In this document: positions 54,539 to 64,000 of the stretch, one piece after another
Layout of the letters: each line of letters starts with the position of its first letter
Position numbering within the stretch: position 1 is the first letter of the stretch
Source of the DNA: Candidatus Stackebrandtia faecavium
GTDB taxonomy: Bacteria; Actinomycetota; Actinomycetes; Mycobacteriales; Micromonosporaceae
DNA: 64,000 nt
Direction: 5' to 3'
Assembly (NCBI GenBank): GCA_019112895.1
Contig: DXIM01000143.1
Span: forward strand, 27,321 to 91,320
Made by a program: the position numbers and the translations under genes
The notes under the pieces: model-generated
Told to the model about the DNA's origin: nothing
Database searches by the model: none
What the model saw: only the letters and a program-made list of their open reading frames with translations

Positions 54539-55030
54539 TTAGCGCTTGCGTGTCGCCTTCTTCGCGGTCTTCTTCGCTGCCGACTTCGCACCGCTGACCT
54601 GGCGAGTCACCGGCTTGGCGGCCGACTTACTCGCCGTGCGCACGGTCTTCTTCGTGGCCGCCTTGCGCGTCGCCGCCTTCTTGGCCGGCGCTGTTTTATT
54701 CGCAGTGGTCTTGCGGGCAGTCGTCTTCTTCCCAACCGTCCGCTTCGGCATTTTCTTCTGTCCCGTTACAAGTTCCTTGAAGCCCTGGCCTGGGCGGAAG
54801 GCTGGGACTACGGTCTTCTTGACCCGCACGGCCTCCCCGGTGCGCGGGTTGCGCGCCATGCGCGCGGCACGTTGACGTTTTTCAAAAACGCCGAATCCAG
54901 CGAACGAGACCTTTTCCCCCTTGGACACAGCACGCTGGATTTCTTCCAGAGTCGCGTCGAGCGCTTTGAGAGCCGTTTTTCGGTCTCCCAAGTGCTCAAC
55001 GAGCGCATCGACGAACTCGGCTTTATTCAC
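54539..55030 (-). CDS. hupB: HU-family nucleoid protein with Lys/Ala-rich tail
   Basis: 163 residues. The N-terminal HU domain is standard (MNKAEFVDALVEHLGDRKTA; VSFAGFGVFEKRQR; ARNPRTGEAV; VPAFRPGQGFKELV). The C-terminal 65 residues are a histone H1-like tail with KK/AAA repeats (KKAATRKAATKK), as in mycobacterial HupB and Streptomyces HupS. It compacts DNA. The gene is followed by a strong hairpin and preceded by an AT-rich region of 166 bases likely to hold its promoter. Confidence 0.95.
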   Translation of the reverse strand: MNKAEFVDALVEHLGDRKTALKALDATLEEIQRAVSKGEKVSFAGFGVFEKRQRAARMARNPRTGEAVRVKKTVVPAFRPGQGFKELVTGQKKMPKRTVGKKTTARKTTANKTAPAKKAATRKAATKKTVRTASKSAAKPVTRQVSGAKSAAKKTAKKATRKR

Positions 55031-55196
55031 GAGATTTCCCTCCCGACAACATATATCGAATGGTTCGGATGAACCGTAAACGCACGGTATGCCGTTTAGA
55101 TGGCGCGCGCAACCATATCAGAGCGAAAAAACGTTGTGTCGCAAAGATTTTTAGTTATACCGACCAAGGGAATCGTGTCGGGCCAACGATATGGGT

Positions 55197-55802
55197 TCAA
55201 TTCTGCACCGGCAGTGTCACGGGTAGCCACTGGGGACGCTTTTCCTCATAGCCGGTGATCTGCGACTCTTGACGCAGGGTCATATCAATATCGTCAAGGC
55301 CCTCAATCAATCGCCATCTGTTGTGGTCATTAATCGGAAATTTCCATTCCTGTTGTGCCACTTGAATTATACGGTGCTCAACGTCTATTGTGATTTCCGT
55401 TTTTGGATTCGATTCGATCGTTGCCCAGAGCCATTCGACCCGCTGCGGTTCGAGCTCGACGGGCAGCAGCCCGCGCTTCAACGCGTTGCCGGCGAAGATA
55501 TCCCCGAAGCGAGGGGCGATGACCGCGACGAACCCATAGTCCTGCAGCGCCCAGACCGCATGCTCGCGTGACGAACCGGTGCCGAACTCCGTGCCCGCGA
55601 CGAGAATTCCCGCGCCCCGATAACGCTCGTCGTTCAGCACGAAGTCGGTGTCCTCCCGCCACCCGGCGAACAAGCCGTCCCCGAAGCCTGTGCGCGACAC
55701 CCGTTTGAGGAAACGCGCCGGAATGATCTGGTCGGTGTCGACGTTGGTCCGCCGCAGAGGCATACCGGTGCCTGTACGTCGTGTGAATGGTTCCATGTGC
55801 AC
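55197..55802 (-). CDS. leuD: 3-isopropylmalate dehydratase small subunit
   Basis: 201 residues. PLRRTNVDTDQIIPARFLKR is the conserved start of LeuD, with GTEFGTGSSREHAVWALQD and APRFGDIFAGNALKRGLLP. With LeuC it isomerises 2- to 3-isopropylmalate in leucine synthesis. GTG at 55802 is favoured by GGGAG six bases upstream; ATG at 55796 is the alternative. The leuC stop lies 10 bases upstream. The last 40 codons (about 55270-55400) are noticeably AT-rich, unlike the rest of the gene. Confidence 0.95.
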   Translation of the reverse strand: MHMEPFTRRTGTGMPLRRTNVDTDQIIPARFLKRVSRTGFGDGLFAGWREDTDFVLNDERYRGAGILVAGTEFGTGSSREHAVWALQDYGFVAVIAPRFGDIFAGNALKRGLLPVELEPQRVEWLWATIESNPKTEITIDVEHRIIQVAQQEWKFPINDHNRWRLIEGLDDIDMTLRQESQITGYEEKRPQWLPVTLPVQN

Positions 55803-55812
55803 TTCACTCCCT

Positions 55813-57222
55813 CTAGTTCAGTTGCGCGGGATCGCTCAGCCGGCCCGCGACGGCCGTGGCCGCTGCGACGCGCGGAGACACCAAGTGCGTGCGGCCCCCA
55901 CGCCCCTGCCGCCCCTCGAAGTTGCGGTTCGATGTGGAGGCAGCCCGCTGGCCCGGGGAGAGTTGATCGGGATTCATGCCCAGACACATCGAGCAACCCG
56001 CGAAACGCCACTCGGCCCCCGCATCGGTGAAGACCTCGTTCAGGCCCTCCTGTTCGGCTTGCAGCCTGACTTTGGCCGAACCGGGCACCACGAGCATGCG
56101 GACATCATCGTGGACGCGGCGGTCCCGCAAGACTTCGGCTGCGTCCCGCAGGTCCTCGATGCGTCCGTTTGTGCAGGAGCCCAGGAACACGACATCAATG
56201 TCGATGTCGCACATGGGCGTGCCCGGCTCCAGATCCATGTAATCGAGTGCGGCTCGGGCCGAGCGTTGCTGCACCGGATCGGAGAATTCCTCGGGCACGG
56301 GCACGCGACCGTCCAAAGCGACCCCCTGGCCCGGGTTCGTTCCCCACGTGACAAATGGACGCACCTGGCTGGCGTCGATGTGTATCTCGGCGTCGAACTC
56401 CGCGCCCTCGTCCGTCGACAATGACCGCCAGGCGTCCACGGCAGCGTCCCAGTCGGCTCCGGCCGGGGCATGCGCACGGTGACGAAGGAATTCGAACGTC
56501 GTTTCGTCAGGAGCGATCATTCCGGCCTTGGCACCCCATTCGATCGACATGTTGCAAATGGTCATGCGAGATTCCATGGACAGCGCACGTATCGCGGGCC
56601 CGCGATACTCGACGATGTGGCCGCGTCCACCTCCGGTGCCGACCTCGGCGATGATCGCCAGGATGAGGTCTTTTGCGCTCACGTCTGGGCTCAACTCGCC
56701 GTCGATGGTCACCGCCATCGTCTTGGGGCGTTGCTGCGGCAACGTCTGGGTAGCCAACACATGTTCCACCTCGCTGGTGCCTATGCCGAACGCCAAGGCG
56801 CCGAAAGCACCGTGGGTACTGGTATGCGAGTCACCGCACACGATGGTCATGCCTGGTTGCGTCAAGCCGAGCTGGGGCCCGACAACGTGCACAATGCCTT
56901 GTTCGGCGTCGCCGAGCGGGTGTAGCCGGATCCCGTATTCCCGGCAGTTGCGGCGCAATGTCTCGATCTGGGTCCGCGACACCGGGTCGACGATCGTGTC
57001 GAGGTTGTCGGTCGGGGTGTTGTGGTCCTCTGTCGCGATCGTGAGGTCTGGCCGCCGCACGACGCGGTCGGCTTCGCGCAGCCCCTCGAAGGCCTGGGGG
57101 CTGGTGACCTCATGCAACAGATGAAGATCGATGTACAGCAGTTCAGGCTCGCCGTCTGCGGCGCGGACCGTGTGAGCAGCCCACACCTTTTCGGCCATGG
57201 TTGACGGTGTTCTAGATGACAT
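55813..57222 (-). CDS. leuC: 3-isopropylmalate dehydratase large subunit
   Basis: 469 residues from ATG at 57222 (GAGGGG nine bases upstream; GTG at 57231 is an alternative). Aconitase-family motifs: [44 protein letters not shown] and [13 protein letters not shown], supplying the three [4Fe-4S] cysteines. The swivel partner is LeuD. It is divergent from the IclR gene, with 50 bases between starts; this is the leuCD-ndgR/ltbR arrangement of actinobacteria. Confidence 0.96.
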   Translation of the reverse strand: MSSRTPSTMAEKVWAAHTVRAADGEPELLYIDLHLLHEVTSPQAFEGLREADRVVRRPDLTIATEDHNTPTDNLDTIVDPVSRTQIETLRRNCREYGIRLHPLGDAEQGIVHVVGPQLGLTQPGMTIVCGDSHTSTHGAFGALAFGIGTSEVEHVLATQTLPQQRPKTMAVTIDGELSPDVSAKDLILAIIAEVGTGGGRGHIVEYRGPAIRALSMESRMTICNMSIEWGAKAGMIAPDETTFEFLRHRAHAPAGADWDAAVDAWRSLSTDEGAEFDAEIHIDASQVRPFVTWGTNPGQGVALDGRVPVPEEFSDPVQQRSARAALDYMDLEPGTPMCDIDIDVVFLGSCTNGRIEDLRDAAEVLRDRRVHDDVRMLVVPGSAKVRLQAEQEGLNEVFTDAGAEWRFAGCSMCLGMNPDQLSPGQRAASTSNRNFEGRQGRGGRTHLVSPRVAAATAVAGRLSDPAQLN

Positions 57223-57272
57223 CGCATCCACCCCTCTTGGATTCCCGAATTATGGGAGGTAGATTTCAGCTC
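57223..57272. promoter_or_regulatory. Divergent leuC-iclR control region
   Basis: The 50-base gap between the two start codons must carry at least part of both promoters. It contains TCCC-GAATTAT-GGGA, an imperfect inverted repeat of the kind IclR proteins bind. In related genera NdgR/LtbR binds this gap and represses leuCD. Binding here is inferred. Confidence 0.45.
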
Positions 57273-57971
57273 ATGGGAAACAGTATCAGTGGTGTGGGCG
57301 TACTGGATAAGGCCGTGGTGATCCTCACCTCGTGTGTTGACGGAGCAAGCCTCGCCGAACTCGTCGAGAAGACATCGCTACCCCGCGCGACCGCCCACCG
57401 GCTCGCGCAGGCACTGGAGACGCACGGCCTACTCGTACGCGACGACGAGAACCGCTGGCGGCCAGGACCACGACTCGCCGAGCTCGCGGATTCCGCCCCC
57501 GATGTGCTGCTACGCGCCGCCGAACCAATCTTGCGACTACTGCGCGACCAGACCGGCGAAAGCGCGCAGCTGTACCGACGACGCGGCGACGAACGCCTCT
57601 GCGTCGCCGCCGCCGAACGTCACAGTGGCCTGCGTGACACCGTCCCGGTCGGCGCCGTACTGCCGATGTCCGCCGGGTCCGCGGCACAAGTGTTGCTGGC
57701 CTGGGAACCCCCGGAGGCCGTCGTGCCGTTGCTGCCGAAATGCCGATTCAGTGCACAGACACTCACCGAGGTGCGCCGACGCGGGTACGCGCAAAGCGTC
57801 GCCGAACGAGAGCCCGGAGTCGCCTCGGTTTCGGCCCCCGTCCGCGACCGCACCGGTCGCGTGGTCGCCGCGATCTCGGTGTCGGGGCCGATCGAACGCC
57901 TCGGACGCCGCCCCGGTGAACGCTTTGCGATGCCGCTCATCCGCGCGGGTCAGCGGCTATCCGGACGCTGA
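57273..57971 (+). CDS. IclR-family regulator, NdgR/LtbR-like
   Basis: 232 residues from ATG at 57273. VGVLDKAVVILTSCVDGAS starts the winged helix-turn-helix, with LPRATAHRLAQALETHGLL as the recognition region; the C-terminal effector domain has GDERLCVAAAERHSGLRDTV and PVGAVLPMSAGSAAQVLLAW. Its place divergent from leuCD matches Streptomyces NdgR (ndgR) and Corynebacterium LtbR, which control leucine and other branched-chain amino acid genes. Its 3' end overlaps the glcF 3' end by 22 bases in convergent orientation. Confidence 0.9.
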   Translation: MGNSISGVGVLDKAVVILTSCVDGASLAELVEKTSLPRATAHRLAQALETHGLLVRDDENRWRPGPRLAELADSAPDVLLRAAEPILRLLRDQTGESAQLYRRRGDERLCVAAAERHSGLRDTVPVGAVLPMSAGSAAQVLLAWEPPEAVVPLLPKCRFSAQTLTEVRRRGYAQSVAEREPGVASVSAPVRDRTGRVVAAISVSGPIERLGRRPGERFAMPLIRAGQRLSGR

Positions 57972-59275
57972 CCCTGCGGGTCGAGCAGTTCCGCGGCATC
58001 CCCTCCGCGGATCGAGACGTCGAGAACTTCGGCGATATGAGCCACCGGAATCGGGCTCCCGTTGCGGCGCATAGCGGCCGCGATCTGCATGGCACAGCCC
58101 GGGTTCGCCGAGACGAGCAGCCGGGCATCGGTCTGCGCGATCTTGGCGGCCTTGCGGTCGCCAAGGTCACGCGCCGTTTTCGGCTCCAGAATGTTGTAAA
58201 TGCCGGCCGAACCGCAACAGTCGCCGGCGTTGGGAATCTCGCGCACCGTCAGGTCAGGCACGGCCGCGAGCAAAGATCGGGGTTCCTGCCACAGTCGCTG
58301 CGCATGCCCCAGGTGACACGCATCGTGATAGGCCACCGTGAGCGCGACCGGGTGGCGCGGACCCGTCGGCCCGAGCTCGGCGAGATACTGCGTCAGATCG
58401 CGGACACGATCCGAACATCGCTGCGCACGCCGACGCCAGTTCGCATCATCGGCGAGAAGCGAGGCGTACTCCTTCATCGCCGAACCACAGCCGGCAGAGT
58501 TCACCACAATCGCGTCCACATCGTGTGCTTCGAATGCGGCTATCATGCGCTTCGCGTGCCGACGCGCCTCATCGCTGCGTCCGCTATGCGCAGACAGGGC
58601 GCCGCAACAGCCTTGCCCCTTCGGCGCGATGACCTCGCACCCGTATGAGTTCAATACCCGCACAGTAGCGTCGTTGACCTGCGGGAAGCATTCACGCTGC
58701 ACGCAACCCAAGAGCATGCCCACAACGGCGCGCCGCTTCCCCTGCGCCGGATACCGGCCTGCCGGTCCACGCGTCATCGCCGCCGGCGGCGACAGCGACG
58801 CCATCGCCGCCAACCGCGGAGCGAACCGGGACAACAGCGCGCTGCGACTGGCCCAACGGTCCACTCCCAGGCGACGCATAACCGCCAACGGCCTCATCAA
58901 CAGTCGCAGACGCCGCGGATGCGGGAACGTCGAGAAGATGAACCAGCGCGCGAGACGCTGCGGCAGCGAGCGTTTCGCAGATGCATCGACCTCGTCTCGA
59001 GCGTGCGCAAGTAGGGCATCGTATTGCACACCGGACGGACAGGCGGTCACGCAAGCCATACAGCCCAGACACCGATCGATGTGAGTGGCTGCGGCCTCGG
59101 TGACCTCACCACCCTGCAGGCTCAGCTTCATGAGGTCGATGCGGCCGCGAGGCGAATCCATCTCCTGCCCCCACAGTTGATAGGTGGGACAGACGGGCAG
59201 ACAGAAGCCGCAATGGACACACGTGTTGGCTATCTCGTTCAGTTCCTCGAGCCGAGACTTCGCGGGTTGGTCCAT
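57950..59275 (-). CDS. glcF: Glycolate oxidase iron-sulfur subunit
   Basis: 441 residues. Two ferredoxin-type [4Fe-4S] motifs lie near the N terminus: CVHCGFCLPVCP (Cys19, 22, 25, 29) and CLGCMACVTACPSG. The C-terminal half carries the CCG-type heterodisulfide-reductase motifs GCCGALSAHSG, DACHLGHAQ and DCCGSAGIYN. It should pass electrons from the flavoprotein subunits to the quinone pool. It is the last gene of the aceB-glcD-glcE-glcF unit, one base after glcE. Confidence 0.92.
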   Translation of the reverse strand: MDQPAKSRLEELNEIANTCVHCGFCLPVCPTYQLWGQEMDSPRGRIDLMKLSLQGGEVTEAAATHIDRCLGCMACVTACPSGVQYDALLAHARDEVDASAKRSLPQRLARWFIFSTFPHPRRLRLLMRPLAVMRRLGVDRWASRSALLSRFAPRLAAMASLSPPAAMTRGPAGRYPAQGKRRAVVGMLLGCVQRECFPQVNDATVRVLNSYGCEVIAPKGQGCCGALSAHSGRSDEARRHAKRMIAAFEAHDVDAIVVNSAGCGSAMKEYASLLADDANWRRRAQRCSDRVRDLTQYLAELGPTGPRHPVALTVAYHDACHLGHAQRLWQEPRSLLAAVPDLTVREIPNAGDCCGSAGIYNILEPKTARDLGDRKAAKIAQTDARLLVSANPGCAMQIAAAMRRNGSPIPVAHIAEVLDVSIRGGDAAELLDPQGQRPDSR

Positions 59276-59276
59276 A

Positions 59277-60542
59277 TCAGATCCCTCCCACGAAGCGGCC
59301 GGGCGAGAGCCGATGCCCGGGGTCGAATTGGTCCTTCACGCGACGCATGAGCCGCAAGACCGCCGGCTGGATCGCGCCCCAACGCGGCTGCTCCAGCACC
59401 ACGCCCTCCGGGACTCGCACCACGACCGCCCTGGCACCCAACGGTTCGAGAGCGCGCCGCAAACCGGCCAGGAAAAGGTCGTGCCCCCGCTGCGTGCCTG
59501 ACGACACCGCTAGCAGGAAACTACCGATGGCCGCGGCCCCGGTCGCGACCGTGCGCGCCTCGGTATCGTCCCCGACCGTCCCTACTGCGCGCAGCACGTC
59601 GGCCAACCGAGACGGGGGACACGAGACACGCACCACCAGCGCTCCTGTGTCACCGGGCCAAGCGCCGAACCATGCGGGCGCCGACGAATCGCAATTACCA
59701 CCTCCGACCCGCGCAACACGATCTGCGCGCGCGGCCACCCCGACCGGCGTTCCCTCAAGCATCGTGCACAACTCGAACCGATCACCGTCATAACGGAACT
59801 CGACCGCGCTGGGCGCCCACGCGCCGCCCGCGATCGCGCAAGCCGCTTCACAACCGGCATCTATGTCGGGGAGGTCCGACGTGACCCACGCCGTCGCGGC
59901 AGCGAGCGGGTGCAGCCGAAAGGTCGCCTCCGCAACGATTCCGAGCGTGCCGTATGCACCGGTGAACAACTTCGCAAGGTCATACCCGGCCACGTTCTTC
60001 ACGACCTTGCTGCCCGATACGGCGCTGACACCATCGGCACGCACCACTGTCATGCCCAGCAACAGGTCGGAGACGGTGCCGTAGCGCAGACGGCGTGGAC
60101 CGGCGTGACCGGTCGCGATCGCACCGCCGACAGTGGACACGCAGTCGGGATCGTCCGCGAACGTCGCGTCCAGCGCCAGATTCTGGTTCGCCCCACTCAA
60201 GGTCGCGGCCAGCCGCGCCAAGGAAGCGCCAGCCTGTACCCGCACGATCATGTCATCGGGCGCGTGTTCGACGATGGAATCCATACCGCGCATATCTACG
60301 ACGAGATCGCAGTCACGCACCGGGCCCGACCACTCGAGCTTGCTCCCGCCGCCGCGTGGCACCACCGACCAATGCTGAGCCGCGGCGAACCGCATCACGG
60401 CTTTCAGTTGCGGCAGCGACGAAACCGGGGCCACGTACGCCGGGACCACGCCGCCGAGTCGATCTCGTGGCTCGCCGGGGCGCGCATACGGTCCGCAAAT
60501 GTCGTGCAAAGTGGAAAGTTCGTGCGGGATAGCGGTCACCAT
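59277..60542 (-). CDS. glcE: Glycolate oxidase FAD-binding subunit
   Basis: 421 residues. A PCMH-type FAD domain has VVPRGGGSKLEWSG (about residues 60-75), VQAGASLARLAATL, and SVTGGA-like CVSTVGGAIATGHAGPRRL, followed by GSKVVKNVAGYDLAKLFTGA. The C-terminal end LKDQFDPGHRLSPGRFVGG is typical. It is shorter than GlcD and acts with it in the glycolate dehydrogenase complex. It overlaps the glcD 3' end by seven bases. Confidence 0.92.
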   Translation of the reverse strand: MVTAIPHELSTLHDICGPYARPGEPRDRLGGVVPAYVAPVSSLPQLKAVMRFAAAQHWSVVPRGGGSKLEWSGPVRDCDLVVDMRGMDSIVEHAPDDMIVRVQAGASLARLAATLSGANQNLALDATFADDPDCVSTVGGAIATGHAGPRRLRYGTVSDLLLGMTVVRADGVSAVSGSKVVKNVAGYDLAKLFTGAYGTLGIVAEATFRLHPLAAATAWVTSDLPDIDAGCEAACAIAGGAWAPSAVEFRYDGDRFELCTMLEGTPVGVAARADRVARVGGGNCDSSAPAWFGAWPGDTGALVVRVSCPPSRLADVLRAVGTVGDDTEARTVATGAAAIGSFLLAVSSGTQRGHDLFLAGLRRALEPLGARAVVVRVPEGVVLEQPRWGAIQPAVLRLMRRVKDQFDPGHRLSPGRFVGGI

Positions 60543-61993
60543 AGATCCGCCCGCCCCGATTCCACGAGCGGATGCACACCCTTCCGCGGTCCGGGAGCCT
60601 CACCGCATAGACGCGGCGTAGGGAAAATCTTGCCCGGATTACACAGTCCAGTCGGGTCGAACGCGGCGCGCACGAACTGCATCGTGTCCAGATCGTCGGC
60701 AGAGAACATCGCGGACATGTAACGCGCCTTATCAACCCCGACACCGTGTTCTCCGGTGATCGAACCACCGTATTCGAGACACAGGTTCATGATCGATGCC
60801 GACACCGCCTCGGCGCGCTGCCGTTGCTGCTGGCTGCTGTCGTCGTAGAGAACCAGCGGGTGCAAGTTGCCGTCTCCGGCGTGAAACACGTTGGCGACCG
60901 ATATGCCATACGCGCGTGACAGTTCGGCGATCGCCGCCAGAATCTGCGGTAGCCGGCTTCGCGGCACGACCCCGTCCTGAACGATGTATGCGGGCGCCAG
61001 CCGACCGACCGCCGCGAACGCCGACTTCCGTCCCTTCCAGATCGCGGCACGCTCCGCGGCGTCGGCGGCTTCCCTGATCTCGAAGGCCCCGCAGTCGCGC
61101 GCCAGCTTCGCCACCGCCGCGTTCTCGTTTTCGACCTCGACGGCCGGACCATCCACTTCGACGATCAACACCGCTTCCGCGCCTGCTGGGTAGTCGCAAG
61201 CGACCGCGGCCTCAGCCGCCTCGATCGCCAAGGCGTCCATCATCTCCATGGCCGCGGGGACAAGCCCCTCGGCGATGATCCGCGAGACGCATTCGGCGGC
61301 GGCATCGACCGTCGCGAACGCCGCCAGGCTTGTCACGACCGTCTCCGGAGCCGGCGTCAACCGGACCGTAACTTTCGTGGCGATCCCAAGCGTCCCTTCG
61401 GAACCGATGAAGACGCCGCGCAGGTCGTAGCCGAGCGGGTCGGCAAGGTCGCCGCCGAGGTTGACGACGTCGCCGTCCGCCGTCACGACCTCGACCGCCC
61501 GGACATGGTTGACCGTGAACCCATATTTCAGGCAGTGTGCTCCCCCGGAGTTTTCCGCGACATTGCCGCCGATCGAGCAGATCTGTTGACTCGACGGATC
61601 TGGGGCATAGAAGAATCCTTTCGCCGCGCCGGCCGCCGAAATGTCCGCGTTGATGACCCCGGGCTCGACCGTGGCCAAGCGCTCGTCGATGTCGACGTCG
61701 ATGATGCGGCGCATCTTGCTGGTCACGATCAACACCCCGTCGCTGCGTGGCAATGCCCCACCCGACAGGCCAGTGCCGGATCCGCGCGCGACATACGGCA
61801 GCTCGTGCTGCACACAGGTACGCACGACCTGCGCCACCTGCTGCGCGGTTTCGGGGAGCACGACGATGCCCGGGATCGCGGCATGAGCGGTCAATCCGTC
61901 GCAGGCGTAAGTGTGCAACCGGCTGGGGTCGGTGATGACATTGTCGGCACCGAGGCACGCGATGAACGCGGACATGAGTCGCTGTGGGTCCAT
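60536..61993 (-). CDS. glcD: Glycolate oxidase FAD subunit GlcD
   Basis: 485 residues. PCMH FAD domain: PYVARGSGTGLSGGALP, ATVEPGVINADISA, GGNVAENSGGAHCLKYGFT and GSEGTLGIATKVTVRL. The C-terminal vanillyl-alcohol-oxidase-type cap has VFHAGDGNLHPLVLYD (the metal/substrate His residues) and GEHGVGVDKARYM, ending ALFDPTGLCNPGKIFP-like AAFDPTGLCNPGKIFP. Together with GlcE and GlcF it oxidises glycolate (or D-lactate) to glyoxylate. GGAGG lies upstream of the ATG; the aceB stop is 25 bases away. Confidence 0.94.
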   Translation of the reverse strand: MDPQRLMSAFIACLGADNVITDPSRLHTYACDGLTAHAAIPGIVVLPETAQQVAQVVRTCVQHELPYVARGSGTGLSGGALPRSDGVLIVTSKMRRIIDVDIDERLATVEPGVINADISAAGAAKGFFYAPDPSSQQICSIGGNVAENSGGAHCLKYGFTVNHVRAVEVVTADGDVVNLGGDLADPLGYDLRGVFIGSEGTLGIATKVTVRLTPAPETVVTSLAAFATVDAAAECVSRIIAEGLVPAAMEMMDALAIEAAEAAVACDYPAGAEAVLIVEVDGPAVEVENENAAVAKLARDCGAFEIREAADAAERAAIWKGRKSAFAAVGRLAPAYIVQDGVVPRSRLPQILAAIAELSRAYGISVANVFHAGDGNLHPLVLYDDSSQQQRQRAEAVSASIMNLCLEYGGSITGEHGVGVDKARYMSAMFSADDLDTMQFVRAAFDPTGLCNPGKIFPTPRLCGEAPGPRKGVHPLVESGRADLW

Positions 61994-62018
61994 CGGGCAC
62001 CTCCGAGGCGCTCGTGTA

Positions 62019-63623
<1,605 letters not shown>

Positions 63624-64000
63624 GCGTCTCACCTTCCGGCTCAGTAAAGCGTGATCCAGCCAACACGCCAAGTAAGGTTATGCGACCACTCAATTACAGG
63701 TCAACACTTCGTGTCGACCACAGTACTTTTCGTGGTGCCGCCGGGGAGGATCCCACACACATGTGACCAGGCCCTCAACCCGGAATGAGGACACAAAAAA
63801 GCGGGAGCTCCATGATTGAAGCCACCGCTGCGATCTGCTGGGCTGATCGAGTCTTACTCGCACACATATCCGCAAACAAAAGCACTAGCTGAACAGCCCA
63901 TCGGGGCTACCGACCACACCTCGCCGGCCATGCCGGCCGCACGGCTCGAGCCGGTACTCGGTGCTGCCAAGCCCGAGTCCTCATTGCGATTCGGGCGCGG
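63624..64000. other. Window end: aceB upstream region and a possible truncated reading frame
   Basis: The first part should hold the aceB promoter; I could not choose one. From 63854 to the window end the minus strand has an open frame of 49 codons with no start inside the window (reading PRPNRNEDSGLAAPST near its visible start). It may be the end of a gene entering from the right, or chance. No tRNA or repeat is seen. Confidence 0.4.

Overview
The window is a GC-rich actinobacterial chromosome segment. The evidence is a ClgR-PspA-PspM stress module, HupB with a Lys/Ala-rich tail, a SepIVA-type DivIVA-like protein, CofC (F420 pathway), MutT1 (Nudix plus histidine phosphatase), RNase J, ThyX and an NdgR/LtbR-type IclR regulator beside leuCD. 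Gene order follows the core order I know from Mycobacterium and Streptomyces: pspM-pspA-clgR-cinA-pgsA-rimO-ftsK-...-rnj-dapA-thyX, then ftsY-smc-mutM-rnc-rpmF-DUF177-sepIVA-coaD-rsmD-recG-dak-rpmB-thiL-ddl-gpsA-cofC-mutT1-hupB-leuD-leuC-iclR. A Glycomycetales- or Micromonosporales-like actinomycete is a guess; no rRNA or tRNA is present to settle it.

Layout. 1-7.3 kb is a mixed accessory stretch: the end of a NYN-domain protein, a flavoprotein disulfide reductase, a VOC protein, a frameshifted DODA-type dioxygenase, an APH(6)-like kinase, a double-GNAT protein and a SAM hydrolase. 7.3-15 kb is the stress and envelope block read leftward: rimO, pgsA, cinA C-terminal domain, clgR, pspA, pspM, with ftsK upstream. 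15.3-20.7 kb holds a secreted 5'-nucleotidase, RNase J, dapA and thyX. 20.8-25.5 kb is the least conventional part: four rightward genes (ribbon-helix-helix protein, DUF4097 protein, FtsK/SpoIIIE-type ATPase, coiled-coil membrane partner) behind a cluster of palindromes. 25.5-32.9 kb carries a phosphotransferase, ftsY, smc, a small coiled-coil gene and mutM. 33.0-34.6 kb is a decayed island: a damaged HigB/HigA-like toxin-antitoxin pair, excisionase-like fragments and a TetR remnant. 34.6-45.2 kb returns to housekeeping genes and ends with two paralogous Pro/Gln-rich membrane proteins. 45.4-52.9 kb contains rpmB, thiL, an AsnC-type sensor domain, a DUF3515 protein, ddl, gpsA, an acyltransferase, cofC and mutT1. 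An mraY homologue outside any division cluster follows at 53-54 kb. Then come hupB, leuDC, the divergent iclR gene, and a leftward aceB-glcD-glcE-glcF unit for glycolate/glyoxylate use.

How the genes work together. Envelope and division functions dominate: FtsK, SepIVA, SMC, FtsY, Ddl, MraY-like, PgsA, PlsC and GpsA, with PspA/PspM/ClgR guarding membrane integrity. The glc genes would oxidise glycolate to glyoxylate, and AceB would condense glyoxylate with acetyl-CoA to malate. Several single-base frameshifts (4226, ~33620) may be real decay or assembly errors; both lie in short runs and can be tested by resequencing. Functions are assigned from recognisable motifs and context only; no database search was run.
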